Part shown: in pieces, positions 1 to 11,888 of the stretch | How positions within the stretch are numbered: position 1 is the stretch's first letter | Layout: each line of letters opens with the position of its first letter | NCBI GenBank assembly: GCA_030762175.1 | Contig: CM060846.1 | Location: forward strand, 304,392,512 to 304,456,511 | Length of the DNA stretch: 64,000 bases | Direction: 5' to 3' | Source: Metallyticus violacea | Lineage: Eukaryota > Arthropoda > Insecta > Mantodea > Metallyticidae | Program-made: the position numbers and the translations under genes | Notes under the pieces: model-generated | Databases searched by the model: none | The model's input: the letters and a program-made list of their open reading frames with translations, nothing else | What the model was told of the DNA's origin: nothing

Positions 1-645
1 ATCCATTACGAAGCCGTGTGCAGGATTTCACGGGTCCGGCTATAGTGCCAATGCCCTTCTGAATTATAAACGGGTTTACCCGGTTAAAGGACTGATCGTC
101 TTCCGTTCGACTAATTACTAAGTAACGAGGAAAAGGCTTCTCGGCTACTTCTTTACATATATTGTTTTTCGTTTCATTTGTATGAAATTATTTTCATTAA
201 CCAAAGCGATTTTATCCTCCACCATTGCAACTGTCTCCGATGGCAAGCTGCTTTCTGGGTGCCACCGCAGCTTAGGTTATTTGCCCTGGCTTGAACTAAG
301 TAACCACAGGGTCAAACCTACCTGGGTACTGACAAAGGGACCCAATCGCCTGCAGGAAGTGAACAGCTTATGCAATGGCCCCTCCCTGGGCCTGGCCTTT
401 ACCAGGGAATATGCTGCCGCCCTACATGATGACCCAGTGCTGGGAGTTATGCCGTTACCCAGGCACCTTTTACCATGTCAAACACGAGGGCATCCTTCAG
501 ACATAGAACAGGGAAGTAGGACGAATAAAAATAAAAATGCAGGCGAAATTAAAAGGAGTCAAACATGCTATGCATGGACCTGTGGGAGAAGCTCGGGTGC
601 CTCGGGGTGGCTATGCCCCATATCGAAAAGTGGGCCCCTGAGGGG
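1..645 (-). mobile_element. 5' end of an I-like LINE (copy 2), cut by the window edge
   Basis: This stretch aligns along its whole length with 48427-49073, the 5' UTR and start of ORF1 of the full-length I-like LINE, in the same minus orientation. The ORF1 start codon is at 225-223 (it reads MVED in the other copy). Upstream lies the same GC-rich 5' UTR, ending in the CCCCTCAGGGG-type terminus at 645. The ORF1 part already carries stops, so the copy is dead. The rest of the element lies left of the window. A long + strand reading frame over 182-700 is only the antisense of this UTR. Confidence 0.85.
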
Positions 646-1242
646 AAATATAGATCAAAATGCTGAGGCCATGTATACAAGTTATAGAAAAGTAAAGTAA
701 AAATTGTGTTCACTCTTGCTTAGAGACAGTAATACTTAATTCATGAACAAGAATAATATAACAAAGACTATATGTAATTGTTCATCTAATATTTGGAATA
801 TGTTTGAAATTTGTTTCTAATTTTGTGATGAGCATAAAAAAATATACACATAATCATTTAAAAAAATTCTGCCTGTTACTGCTTTGAATTAATATATTTA
901 ATTTTAAAGTTAGCACAAGGTGAATTAATTATAACCTGATAGCAATGTAGTAACTTTCAGCTACTGCACTGTTATATGTCAGTTATGATAGAAGAGTTTC
1001 CGTCTTATGGTCCAACAAAATTTATTAAATCAGTCTATATTTGGGGAAATTGTGTATTTTACAGAAGTGCTGAAATAAGTAATATTTTTATAAAGCTAAT
1101 GTTTTGCATTTGTAAAGTACTAAATCTATTATGCTTATGCAAATGTACAGATACTAGAAGTAATATTGATAGAAACTGTTAAGCACAAAATGTATTATCT
1201 CCTTTTTTGATATTTTTTTTTTTTTTTTATAATTTCTTTCAG
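646..1242. other. Intron sequence with no recognised element
   Basis: AT-rich sequence between the I-like LINE fragment and the first visible SLC41 exon. No coding similarity or repeat was recognised. The T-rich tract just before 1241 serves as the polypyrimidine tract of the acceptor. Confidence 0.5.
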
Positions 1243-1422
1243 AATTGGGAAGTGTTTAAAAATGTTCCTGAAATTATTATCTTAGTTCCATCTTTATTAG
1301 GCTTAAAAGGAAATTTGGAAATGACTCTTGCATCAAGACTATCCACAGAAGCCAACTTGGGGCACATGGATGACCCTAAAGAGCAGTGGAGCATGATATT
1401 AGGGAATTTAACTTTAGTACAG
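1243..1422 (+). CDS. SLC41A: SLC41-type magnesium transporter, first visible exon
   Basis: This exon encodes 60 residues from the first half of an MgtE-like (SLC41) magnesium transporter, an integral membrane protein that moves Mg2+ across the plasma membrane. It opens NWEVF and carries the family signature [18 protein letters not shown], followed by a HMDDPKEQW loop and GNLTLVQ. The acceptor is a long T-rich tract ending CAG at 1240-1242, and the donor is GTAAGG at 1423. The exon is exactly 60 codons, phase 0 at both ends. In SLC41A1 to A3 this segment follows the first transmembrane helix, so at least one 5' exon lies left of the window. The paralogue (A1, A2 or A3) cannot be assigned. Confidence 0.9.
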
Positions 1423-1800
1423 GTAAGGCACTGTGCTTTTAAGAACAAAAAATGTTTTTCATAAAAACCTATTTAATTGCTGAGAACTTTTATGTCTTAT
1501 ATTATGTATTCATTTAACTTGTATTATTTTTATACTGCTTCAGAAATTATCTTTGCCCATGACTGCCAGTATCCACTGATGTACATACTCATACCAAATA
1601 ACAATACTGAATTGAGTAACCAGAGCCCTTCTTCTGAAAGTACTTTAATGAACTATATATAGTATGAGGCAAATAAATGGCTATAAGATAAAAAAATGCT
1701 GTAAGAGGCATTAACTGTCTATGTTTGTTCCTGTTTAAGTAAAGCGACAATGTGCCAAACTTAGTGAGATAATTTATATTTAAACAGTTCTTAACTTAAT
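1423..1800. other. Intron sequence with no recognised element
   Basis: Start of the first visible SLC41 intron (1423-11888, about 10.5 kb). No repeat was recognised before the PLE pair that begins at about 1801. Confidence 0.5.
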
Positions 1801-2137
1801 GTGATAAATTATTATTATGAAATCACTCAAATTTCACTAATTTTGTTCCACTTACTTGGACATGTTTCAAAGGCGTTTGCCTCCATCTTCAGCGTGATCC
1901 TACTGGCCACTTCCCAGTGTGGTATTAAGATGTCACTCTGTGGCTTTAATGAACTTATTGATGAGGTATCTGTTGTTTGGGAAATCAAAGTTAACCAAAA
2001 AATCTTTGTTTTTGTTTATAAGTATATTTTCCCATACTGTTAATTCTATGGGTATTTCAAGGGATTTTAATAGTTTTGGTTCCTTTTGGAATTTGTATTT
2101 TATTTTGCCAAAAGTGGTCTGTCACTGCTGACAACAG
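1801..2137 (-). mobile_element. Penelope-like element, 3'-terminal fragment (left half of a head-to-head pair)
   Basis: Read on the minus strand, it starts inside the C-terminal part of a PLE protein (SAVTDHFWQ, then a frameshift to EPKLLK and ELTVWEN, then NKDFLVNFDFP) and runs into the non-coding 3' end. That end holds a hammerhead-like motif at about 1862-1895: CTGAAGATG, a short GGC/GCC stem, then TTGAAACATGTCC and AGTAAGTGGAAC. Bases 1803-2014 are an inverted copy, by eye roughly 90% identical, of 3028-3238. It is 5'-truncated at the junction with the oppositely oriented copy near 2137. Confidence 0.8.
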
Positions 2138-3260
2138 CCTCACATTCAGATTAACAAGCCTGCCAATAAGCAAGACAGAATACAAATTGGAGTACCAAAA
2201 AATCATAGATATAGCACAGAAAAATGGCTATACAATAGATCTTGTCAACAAGAAAATAGAGAAATTCAGAAAGAAAAAACAAATAAAGGACATCACACTA
2301 AAAGGCTACAAACGTGATCATATACATAAAAAATTCACATTCCACCCATGGGTACACTAAAAATTCCAGAAGATTTTTAAAGAGGCAAACATCATTTTGG
2401 CCCCAGTAAATAAATTTAGTTAAAAAACCACCTAAACACCAACACAAAAGACAAAATTCCACTAGGAAAGCAATCAGGCATTTACGAAATCGGTGGCAAA
2501 GACTGTGACATGAAATACATAAGCAAAACAAAAAGAAATATTACCATACATTTTAAGGAACACATGAGAAATGTAAAATATAAACACACAGAAAAATCAG
2601 CAGTAGAAGACCATTTTTGGCAAAAAAACTATGAATTCAAAAAGGAACCAAAACTACTAAAACCTCTTCAAAAATCCATAGAATTAACAGTATGGGAAAA
2701 TATATTTATAAACATAAACAAAGATTTTTTGTTTATACCTATGAAGGAATCGACACAGTAAAACGAAAATATAACTTCTTTGTTTATTAAAAAGTTAAAA
2801 TAATCAACACTCATGAGCGTTTCACTCCTTTAATTATTAAAATAACAGGACATGTTTCGTGAACATATCGTTCACATTGTCAACTGAGTACAACTGTTGT
2901 ACTCAGAGTTGTACTCAGTTGACAATGTGAACGATATGTTCACGAAACATGTCCTGTTATTTTAATAATTAAAGGAGTGAAACACTCATGAGTGTTGATT
3001 ATTTTAACTTTTTAATAAACAAAGAAGTTAAAAGATTTTTTGGTTAACTTTGATCTCCCAAAAAACAGTTACCTCATCAATAAGTTCGTTAAAGCCACAG
3101 AGGTACAACTTAATACCACACTGTGAAGCGGCCAGTAGGATCAGGCTGAAGATGGATGCAAACACCTTTGAAACATGTCCAAGTAAGTGGAACAAAATTG
3201 GTGAAATTTGAGTAATTTCATAATAATAATTTGTCATATTATACTATATTTCACTCTGGA
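2138..3260 (+). mobile_element. Penelope-like element (right half of the head-to-head pair), interrupted by a palindromic insertion
   Basis: A decayed PLE encoding, in order, the end of the reverse transcriptase (KTEYKLEYQKIIDIAQKNG), the linker ending KFTFHPWVH, and a GIY-YIG endonuclease. The endonuclease is visible as SGIYEI, then KYISKTKR where the usual Gly is Ser, then HFKEH. The C-terminal HFWQKNYEFKKEPKLLK and ELTVWENIF motif follows. The coding sequence breaks at NKDF (about 2731), is interrupted by the insertion 2732-3030, and resumes at 3031 with KDFLVNFDLPKNSYLINKF. The 3' end (3140-3178) has the hammerhead-like motif and AGTAAGTGGAAC. A TTTCAC-containing tail reaches about 3260. 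Frameshifts and stops make it inactive. PLEs retrotranspose by RT plus GIY-YIG nicking. Confidence 0.85.
2732..3030. mobile_element. Palindromic PLE-derived insertion with 12-bp target-site duplication
   Basis: A 299-bp insertion in the PLE reading frame, flanked by exact copies of AAAGATTTTTTG at 2720-2731 and 3031-3042. It has a 40-bp one-sided tail (2732-2771), then a palindrome with two 124-bp arms (2772-2895 and 2907-3030) differing at one base, with an 11-nt loop. The palindrome abuts the right duplication exactly. On the minus strand the left arm reads as a hammerhead-like motif: TTGACAATG, stem TGAAC/GTTCA, CGAAACATGTCC. Confidence 0.85.
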
Positions 3261-3337
3261 AATACCGGATATAAAAAACTAATTATTAACTTATTTTTGT
3301 ATATTTTTTATATTTGAACTTTTTTTCTTCTTCTTGC

Positions 3338-3338
<1 letters not shown>

Positions 3339-3387
<49 letters not shown>
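3339..3387. repeat. (GAT)n microsatellite
   Basis: About 15 uninterrupted GAT/ATG repeats. No coding frame of interest uses them. Confidence 0.95.
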
Positions 3388-4255
3388 TACTATGTTAAAA
3401 ATCTACAAAGTTTACATAACCATAGTAACAATATGCTGACACTTGGCTGTCACATAATCATATTCCAGTGGTGATAGAGATGGATGGAATTTTTATTTAT
3501 AGTATAATAATTGTTCAAGGTGTTTCAGAATGTATGGTTATCAGTATTGAGTATTGCTGAGATTAAACAATACTAGATTTGCATAAGGTTCAAATTCTCA
3601 TATTAGAAACATAAATCCATGCATTAATCTTATCAACGGTTTTCCACAAAGCTATTTCTGAAGATGCAAACCATATAGATAAACAAAACAAGTGTTTCTT
3701 CATTGAATAACATGACTTGTAAGCATATTTTTTTACACTTTTTACTATTACAGTTTTGCAATAATACACTTTTGCACTTTCATGCTTATTTCTCTATATC
3801 AGCAAGCATCAGAATGTCATCTATGATGATGTCACATAAAATGCAATCCATCATACACAAAGAGGAAACACAGTTACACTGAAAGGTAAGGGCCTAGGGA
3901 AAAGAGAGAGCTGTACTTTCTTGTGGTGGTGGTTTGCTATGTATTCACCCTAAGTCAATCTACTGTCTGTGTCAAAAGTGATGTCATTGATGCATGATGG
4001 AAGTTTGCCAACCAATGCTCCAAATAAATGAAGAATTGAATAAGTAAATAAATGAGCATTCATTTATTTTGGCTGGAGATAAGGGCCAGAGCTAAATTCC
4101 CCGTTGAGATAAGGTGCATGTTAAAGGGCTTTAGCCACTGCCCAGTAAGCCATACACCAGAATAAGATTAACTTTAGGTATCAATATACCTTCATAAATA
4201 ATAAATTAATCTAAAATATATCCTGCAGACTTATAGTACTCATGTATGCTGCTAG
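3388..4255. other. Intron sequence with no recognised element
   Basis: Both strands read as non-coding. No terminal repeats or poly(A) tails were recognised. Confidence 0.4.
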
Positions 4256-4261
4256 AAACTA

Positions 4262-4450
4262 AGAGTTCATAACCATACATCGATGCTAGTATATCTGCCT
4301 GTTAACTGGTGAGATCAGGTTCAATCCCTGGCTGGACCGCATTACCTGGGTAAGTTTTTTTCTGGAGCTTCCCTTATTCTTTAAAGATGAATATGAGGTA
4401 ATTTTAAGAGCCAAGAACTCTGGACTCATTTGCATAATTTCATTTATAAT
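4262..4450 (+). mobile_element. tRNA-derived SINE, family 2 (degenerate)
   Basis: A tRNA-like head has an A-box-like stretch (TGCTAGTATATCTGCCTG) and a B box (GGTTCAATCCC) about 30 nt later. A GGTAAGTTTTTTTCTGGAG segment follows, and then a body ending near TTTGCATAATTTCATTTA. The same layout recurs at 8960 and 40235. No duplication or tail was resolved. Confidence 0.5.
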
Positions 4451-4815
4451 TTCTAAATCATAATATCTAAAGACCTAGTCAGCTGACAGGATATTAAGTG
4501 TTTACAAATGAAAAATTTCAGTCTAAAGGTTGCACACAAGCACATATATTAATCAAATATATATATTTATGAAAGATCTAGGCACATCCTTGTAAAATAA
4601 AATTAAGACTACTGTTATATGAATGTGTATTTATAAAAAATGTAAGTCATATAAATAATAATTCTAGCTTGCTTAATCCATTTGAATTTTGCTCATCTTT
4701 AGCCTTTTATATTTATTATCCTCTACTGAACTGTCTACATTGTGTGAGAACATATATTAGAGGTGTGCTTTTTGACTAATTTTATTGTGGTCACATTATG
4801 TTTAATGTTACAAAA

Positions 4816-4843
4816 CCACCACCACCACCACCACCACCACCAC
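4816..4843. repeat. (CCA)n microsatellite
   Basis: Nine or so CCA repeats. On the minus strand they translate as a run of Trp in a spurious reading frame. Confidence 0.9.
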
Positions 4844-5189
4844 ATGTGTATATACAATACAGAAAAGTAGGTACAAAGATTTGTGAGTAGAGAGGGGATA
4901 AAAAAAATAGGCACCTCAAGAACTGGAACAAATGGTCTCAGATGCTTCATTGTGGTATTGCATATATTAATTCAAAGGCTACAGATTGTGTTTATGGATG
5001 GTTATAAGGACTGAAAACACAATACCTATTTGATCTTATATATAATTGATTCTATAAAACCATTGCATTAATATTCTCTACTTAATCTTCCTGAGTTGCT
5101 GTATAACCTAGTGGCCCAAAAAGTTTCAACTTTGCGGTTACTGAACTATCAGGCAACTTACATCTAAAAGTTAACTCAAAATCCAGCTT

Positions 5190-8100
5190 AAATTATGTTT
5201 CTACCCATTTTCACTTATTTTCTTCAACAATTTTCTTTTAACCTCACTGAGTAATTCCCAAACTCCAAGATTTTCTGCCTTGTTTTTATATTCACCAACT
5301 TATTTTCCCTTATCTCTATTGATTGGTAGGGTAGCCCACTTCTCAATTCTAAGTTTTGCTCTCATTTCTTTGGTTTCTCCACATTCCAAAATTGCATGCC
5401 AATAACTATCCTGCATCCCACATATCAAACATTCCTCTACATTTAAACCTGCTCTTAGTCCTTTCAGATTCACTACCCCTGTCCAAGCCCATGCAATTCC
5501 CTTCATCATCCACCAGTCACCTTCATCTACATAATTCTCTCTGCCCCTATTTCCTTTAGCTCCCTATAAACCCTCATAGATGTTTTACTAGTAAAACTAC
5601 CTAATATCTGCTGTCTTTTCATATCATCTATTCTTTGTTTAATTTCTTTCCAGAAACCTCTTTCTTTACTTTCTCTATCATGCCACACCATGCTCAAGCC
5701 GATTTTTTTCCATAATCTTGTTGATTCTACTAACCCAAGTATTTCCTGCCCTCGCTTTCTCTTGTATCACTAGACAATGTTTCAAAATACAATTCTCTTC
5801 TAGATTCTTAATTCTAAACAAATATTTCAGAATTCTTGTCATTATTTTTCCTTTGCTTTCTATTCTGCCTAATTTATCTTGTGCAACCCCATTTGGTGAG
5901 TTTTTTGGTAAGCCCATAATTTGTTTGCAGAAATTCCTGCGAATCAAATCTACATTTTACCATACCTCATCACTACCCCAAACATCATTTTAGTCTCTAG
6001 TGTTGCCATATATATTTTCTCCAACCACTTTATATGAATTTCTGGTACTTGGCAGTAGATAACTTTCAAACCTAGCCTTCCTTTTGCTGGAACCTTTCTT
6101 TTTTGTTCCCTCCACCCTCCATTCTTGCTAAGTCTAATGTCCAAATAGTCAAATTTATTAACCACCTCAATTTCTGCTCATTCTCAATACTATTTCTCAT
6201 TATTGCCTAACTTAATTTCATCCTTAAATACCATGATTTTTTAATTTTGAGTATTTATTCTTAGTCCCTGCTTCTTACAAAATTTAGATATTGCTTTAAT
6301 TGATTTCATTAGACCAATTTCGGTAATTGGCCCCATTACCAAATCATCCGCAAATAATAATCCCAGAATCTCAACATTTTCAATTGTGGGCATGTGAGTA
6401 TTAACTTTGCTAACTTCTGCTAAAATATCATTAATAAATAGGTTAAACACTATGGGACTTAACTTACTTGTTTGTATTATTATTTGCATATCCTGATAAA
6501 TCATAATACGGCACTCACTTTCATAGTAAAATTTTGCAATACTTTTATAAACTTGTTGACTCCTATTGCATTCAATTTTGACCATAATAACTTAGGGTTT
6601 ATTGTATCAAATGCATTTTCAAAATCAACAAACAACATATTTAGTCTCCCTCTTTTTCGGCCTAGACATTTCTCTAACATTGTAATTGCAATGAAAACAT
6701 TGTCCACTGTTCTCTTATTTTTCCTGAAGCTAGCTTGGAAATTGGATAATTTATTTTCTTGTTCTGTCCAATTTTGAAGCCTTTCTGCCAGAATACCCAT
6801 GTATAGCTTACCTAAGACTAATAATAGACTAATACCTGTATAATTAGCTGGTTTGTTCATATCACCTTTTCCTTTATATATTGGTACTACAATCGCTGTT
6901 CTCCAACCTTAAGGAACTTTAGTCTCTTCATATATTGAATTAAATATCTGTGCCAATAACATACCTCTATTTTCATCCTGACCCCATGCCCTCCAGAATT
7001 CCCCAAGAATCCCATCAATCCTATAAGATTTATTTCTTTTTATTCGTTCCTTTACTTCATTTATATCAATCTGTCTATCCAAGAAATCTACATTTAATGT
7101 ATTTTTTCACTGTCCACTCCTCTGGTGGAATATCTCCTCTACCCCCAACAGGTTTTTAAAGTATAAACAGCATTCCTGAGCATTGATATTATTCTTTTAC
7201 TCTCCTATTATATAATCTTTTAACTAACATCCTGTCCCCACTCTTTCTTTTTTGCCTCCATGATAAATTCATATCCCTAACTTTCAATCACAAAGTTCTC
7301 TCTTTCTGCCTGTTACCTTTTTGTCTCCATTTTCTCAAATCTCTTTTCACTCTCCTCTTACCAATTCTAGATTCATTATCATATCAGCCCTCCTGTATCT
7401 TGTTACCCATTTCTCTCACTCTCATCTTATCCCCTGCATGTTTGACCAACCTCTCTAAAGTCTCCATTATTTCTCCTATTTTTCCTTCCTCCATTAGAAC
7501 TTCTGCATTGCGCTTAAATTTTCTAAAATTAGTTCCTAATTCTCTCATGAAGTCTGGTACCCTCTCATTGCTTCATTTATGTCTATTATCTGACCATATT
7601 TCTTAACTTGCACCACTTTCCTAAACTGATTTTGAAATTTCACTTTTAATGGGAAATGACTGCTGGTACATGCAAAATCCATAACCTCGAAATCTGTCAT
7701 CTTATCCCCTGCATGTTAATCTGTCTAACTCTAATGTGATTAACATATTATCAACAATACTTTGACCATTATTGTTTGCAAAAGTAAATTCACCCCTAGA
7801 ATCTTTCCCTCTAGTACCATTACAAATTACCAAATTATATTCATTACAAAAAAATTCCAATAACTTATTTCCTTCCTTATTTTATCTTTACTAACCTTTT
7901 CCAACCTGTCTTCTTTCCCAGCATCATTTTCTAGATCAACAAAATGTACCGAACTCTCCCCTATTCTTGTATTAAAATCACCTTTATAATAACATTTCTA
8001 TGCCCATATTTATTTTGCAGAACCTCCAAGTAACGAAACAAATTGAGGTTATAAAACTCAGAAGTATTTGGTGCATTATATACCATTGCTAAACACACCT

Positions 8101-8215
8101 TTTCACTTCCATGTATTTGACTTATTTCACACCATAGTGCTGAAATATCCACTAAATTGTTAAACACTTTTACTGGCAAACCTTTATCTTTTCTTAGCAT
8201 ATTCTTATCTTTTTC
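5190..8215 (-). mobile_element. LINE family A, long decayed copy (endonuclease, RT, C-terminal zinc motif)
   Basis: A non-LTR retrotransposon read right to left through many frameshifts. The endonuclease part is at 8200-7700 (DISALWCEISQIHGSEKV, AMVYNAP). The RT part spans about 6860-6240: NKPANYTGISLL, the block DFENAFDTINPKLLW, then FNLFINDIL, then the catalytic box LLFADDLV. After it come NKFDYLDIRLSK, the thumb-like segment IHIKWLEKIYMATLETKMM, and KQIMGLPKNSPNGVAQDKLGRIESKGKI split across frames. The C-terminal AWTGVVNLKGL with a C-x2-C..H..C motif is at 5500-5380. The clade was not assigned. Such elements move by target-primed reverse transcription; this copy cannot. Related copies lie at 26.0, 34.2, 51.8 and 54.2-60.3 kb. 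Confidence 0.85.
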
Positions 8216-8955
8216 TTAGCACATGCTTTACTATAGAACTTAAAGCCATTGGCCATTAATATTAATTAATTGAAGTTCAAGTACGGTAATCATTCATGAA
8301 ACTTAGTACTATAGTTCTCAAAATGCTTGCCACTTATACAAAGACCTGTACCCAGAGTGACAGTGTGAGACTTGTGGTTGGATTAAGGTGCAGTCTGCTA
8401 ATAAATGTGTCTCCACCAATAACACTGGTTTATATTTGACTGGTCATGAACATGTGTTACATTGCAAATGTAGCTACAAAGTTGAGTCATATGAATGCCT
8501 GTAGCACTATATTGAAGTGACTGATATCATTTGTTCCCCTCTTAAAAATTTAAGTGTTAAGCCCCCTTTCAGCTTGAAAATTCTTTGTACATATTTTTTC
8601 TGCACTCTGTATAGTAAATATTTATTAACCTTGAGTTTGTGGCATAGTTGAAAGATATTCTTGTCTAAGGACATTGCTTAATACATATATGTAACCCTAT
8701 GCTTCATATATCTTTCAGAAATATTTTAGCCCTAATTAAAAATGTTTCATAGAAAGGTGCTGCAAAGCATGGTAGTACTTTCTGCATTACAATCAATTAA
8801 ACTCTTTATTTTTTAACAATGAATCAGCTGGTTAATAAAGCAATTCTCTGCCCTGTGTCCTGCTTAGAATTCTTCTTCATAGAATGGAAACTTTATACAT
8901 TTTCCAGTTCAATAATTTAGGAGTAACTTAGGTGGGACACAAAAAAGTCCATACA
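8216..8955. other. Intron sequence with no recognised element
   Basis: AT-rich; no coding similarity or structured repeat was recognised. Confidence 0.4.
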
Positions 8956-8959
8956 AGTT

Positions 8960-9195
8960 TCAGTATGTCTGATCACTATGACCAAGTGGTTAAACTATTT
9001 GCCTCTCCCTTCAATAGCCTGGGTTCAATCCATGGCTACATGTGGGATCTATGGTGAATAAGGGATATCTGACAGATTTTCTCTGGGTTCTCTGGTTTCT
9101 CCTGCTATTCATTCCACCAGTGTTACCCTCATCCCTATCTTAATCTACATCATCTCAGTGTAATTCAGTCTGCTGGTTCTCAAGTGTGCAAATTG
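8960..9195 (+). mobile_element. tRNA-derived SINE, family 2
   Basis: A tRNA-like head has A box GACCAAGTGGTTAAACTA and B box GGGTTCAATCC. It is followed by the CTCTGGGTTCTCTGGTTTCTCC block, a motif common after tRNA heads in invertebrate SINEs, and a body to about 9195. No target duplication was resolved. Confidence 0.6.
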
Positions 9196-9584
9196 TAAAT
9201 GGACTACACTTCAACCCTGTAATGTCCAAGTGCAGAACTGTAATGCTTGGCTGAAAAGCAAGTTGGCATTAGTATCACTACCTATTTTAATGTCTCTATA
9301 GCAATGATCCTTTAAGTCAATATAGCATATTCTGGTGTCTCTTGGAGGCAACTCCAAAGGACATTAATGTAACCTCAAAATGTTTTAATCTCTGCTGTTT
9401 ACACGGACTAGTTATTTTTAACTTAAAGTTATCAGATTTAGGTGTCATCCTTATTTCACATAAATAATTTCCAGCATATATGGCCTCAAAAGATTTCTGA
9501 TGATTTAATTTGTGTGAATGACGAGTTTTACTGGTTCCTACCCATCATAACTTCAGGAAACAGTTTCTGACACTAAAAGCAAAG

Positions 9585-9890
9585 GGATTATACATGAGAT
9601 CTATATTACATCTAGATAAAATGAAAAATGGAATATTTTTAGATCTATCTAAAGCCTATGACTGTGCTCCGCTATAAAAATTACAAAATTATGGTGTACA
9701 AAAATGCTTGCAATGCTAAACTCATACTTGAATCGATACAGACAATACATTTAAATAGTTATAATATGGCAATATTATTAAAAAATTTTCATGACATTAT
9801 GATATGGTCAGATTAAGAATTCCATAGGAATCAGTATTTGAAACACTTTTGTTCTTTAAATAGATGAATGGTATGCCTAAATTTATTAAT
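9585..9890 (+). mobile_element. LINE family B reverse-transcriptase fragment
   Basis: A short decayed piece of non-LTR RT. The palm motif reads GIFLDLSKAYDCAPL at about 9630, followed across frameshifts by KLQNYGV and an RxRQ-like strand, then SVFETLLFF and MNGMP where a GPLLFLIYMN block is expected. It resembles the Jockey/CR1-like family at 30-33 kb. Stops occur throughout. Confidence 0.6.
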
Positions 9891-10049
9891 GTCAAACCAA
9901 TATATTTAATTTGAGTATCCTATTTATTATTGTAGCTCTAATACTACTTCATATTTCAACTCCATAATGATGCAATTATATACTGCGGCATAATATATAA
10001 TTTATAATTCCTTTGGAGTCATATTTTGCTAGCTAGTCTCCTTAACAAA

Positions 10050-10750
10050 TAATGGTAAGAATTAGTTTTTTTTATTTGCAAGTTTCATTTGATCTTACAA
10101 TTTCAAGCTTTGATCTAATTTTAAGTTTAGAAAATTTGTTGACATTTCTTCTTGTACATTTCTACCATCAAATAGTATATTTAAATTTTTATTACTGCTA
10201 GTGCTAAAATAACATCATTTTACTTTTCCCCAAATTTACCATGTTATTTTCATTTAAATATTTTAGTAATATTGCAGAATTGCCTATAATCATATCCTGT
10301 TGGTGATTTACATTTGTAATTCAGAATAATATTACTGTATTATCTGCATACACGCACACATATTTATGGGCACCTAAACATAACAAATAAATGAGACATT
10401 ACATATAATGGTAAGGCAAAAGAACATCATGTAGAAATACATATAGCTTATTAAAATCTTGCATCCACTACAATTTTGCAGTGTCTTTAGGTTGTTGTGT
10501 TTAGATGCCCAGCATCTTCCTATTTAGAATATTTTAACCATAATATGGATACTGGTACATTCCAAGTGTAGTTATCTACTAGCTCAAGCAGCTTCCTGCA
10601 AATATATTTTTTATTTATTGTATAAAGTACATTTGCTCTTCTACGATTTTTACATTAGAATCTACTAATAAAGTGAGTGTCAGCACATTAGATATATCCA
10701 TTATTAAGTTGAATCTTCCTTTTTAATGAAGTACCAAATAAATTAGTCTT
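10050..10750 (-). mobile_element. LINE family B reverse-transcriptase fragment, inverted
   Basis: On the minus strand the catalytic box appears as VYADNTVIL at about 10340 (Asp to Asn in the YADD core), followed by NMVNLGKSKMMLF. Upstream in the element, at about 10650-10520, a degenerate SILWLKYSK stands where the LDFSKAFD block is expected. The copy is heavily mutated. Confidence 0.5.
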
Positions 10751-11688
10751 ATGCTAAAAAGTAATCTTGGCAAAACTTGATGTGGATCAAACTAGAGAAT
10801 ACGCATTTATTTTTACCAGTGTCAGTTGCAGTTTAACAACAAAAATAAACAATTTTAGTAAAATATATAATGAACTATATTAATCAGTACAGTAGAACAT
10901 TTCTTTTTGTTATGGTTGATGCAGTATTCTTCTGTACTTGAAGAGTGCAGAAGAATAGTGATCATCATCATACAAAGCTACTTAGTAGTTTTCTTGAATT
11001 TATAAAATTCATTATATCTGATTTGTTTACTTAATATCAGACCTTTCAGAATCAGCTTTTTTAATGCATCAGTTTTTATAATGCATCCCATACTCTAGGC
11101 CTAGAAAATGTTAGGTAAAATTAGTTAACAATAGTCCACATGAGCCCAGAGTCTTTCAGCACCTAAAGTTAAGTAGCATTTTTTTCTTTCAGAGTGAGAA
11201 AAAAACTCAAGAAAAAAATTCATTCAGGTGACTTATCCTAACCAGGGATAACTGGGCCCATTTGTAGTTGTCATGTAGACTTGTAATGCCTGAGCCATGA
11301 AAAGGTTCAAAGATTTACAGGGTTGTAAACATTTATTAATACAGGATTTAGCTGTACATGTTAGGCAAATACAAATTTTTATTGAAATATAGGCAGTCTT
11401 TTGAATGTATTTGAAGCATTTGCATTATTTTTAGTTTCAAATTAAAATAGGGCCCTTTAGGATCATTAAGTGGTGTAAAATATGGAGACAATCAGCATCT
11501 TCCCTTGTACTGTCTATGATGCATAGTGGCAACATAATGACCACACATTTGCATTATGTTTTAAAGGTTTTAATATTATGTGATTATTAGAATTGTGAAA
11601 AAAACTTATTAACAATGCTACAAATAAATATATAGTACATCAGCATGTTACATAGCTGCCTTTGTAGGAAATAGGAACATTTCCAGCA
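10751..11688. other. Intron sequence with no recognised element
   Basis: No gene or repeat was recognised on either strand. Confidence 0.35.
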
Positions 11689-11689
11689 C

Positions 11690-11780
11690 AATCTTTACAA
11701 AGGAAACTTGTCCCAACCAGGGTTTAGACCTAAAAACCTTAGCAGGCAAATAGTACTGAGCCACCATGATAAAATAATGT
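11690..11780 (-). mobile_element. SINE family 2, head fragment
   Basis: The reverse complement reads GGTGGCTCAGTACTATTTGC and then GGTCTAAACCCTGG, an A box and a B box in tRNA spacing. Only the head is recognisable. It sits about 110 bp before the next SLC41 exon. Confidence 0.4.
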
Positions 11781-11888
11781 TTGATGAAAAGACTGAAAAT
11801 ATTGTTAACATAAATTTGTTAGTGCATTTCAAGTGTTTAATTGTAATAATCAGTGCTATAGAAAATTACCAATGTAATTTAATTTCAG

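Noticed and set aside
182..700. 172-residue open frame at the left edge
   Set aside because: It is the antisense of the I-like LINE 5' UTR, shown by the matching 48427-49073 region.
3339..3387. CRISPR-like or regulatory array
   Set aside because: A simple GAT microsatellite; no spacers. The window is eukaryotic.
4735..4950. Open frame with a run of Trp
   Set aside because: Created by the (CCA)n microsatellite; no other coding signal.
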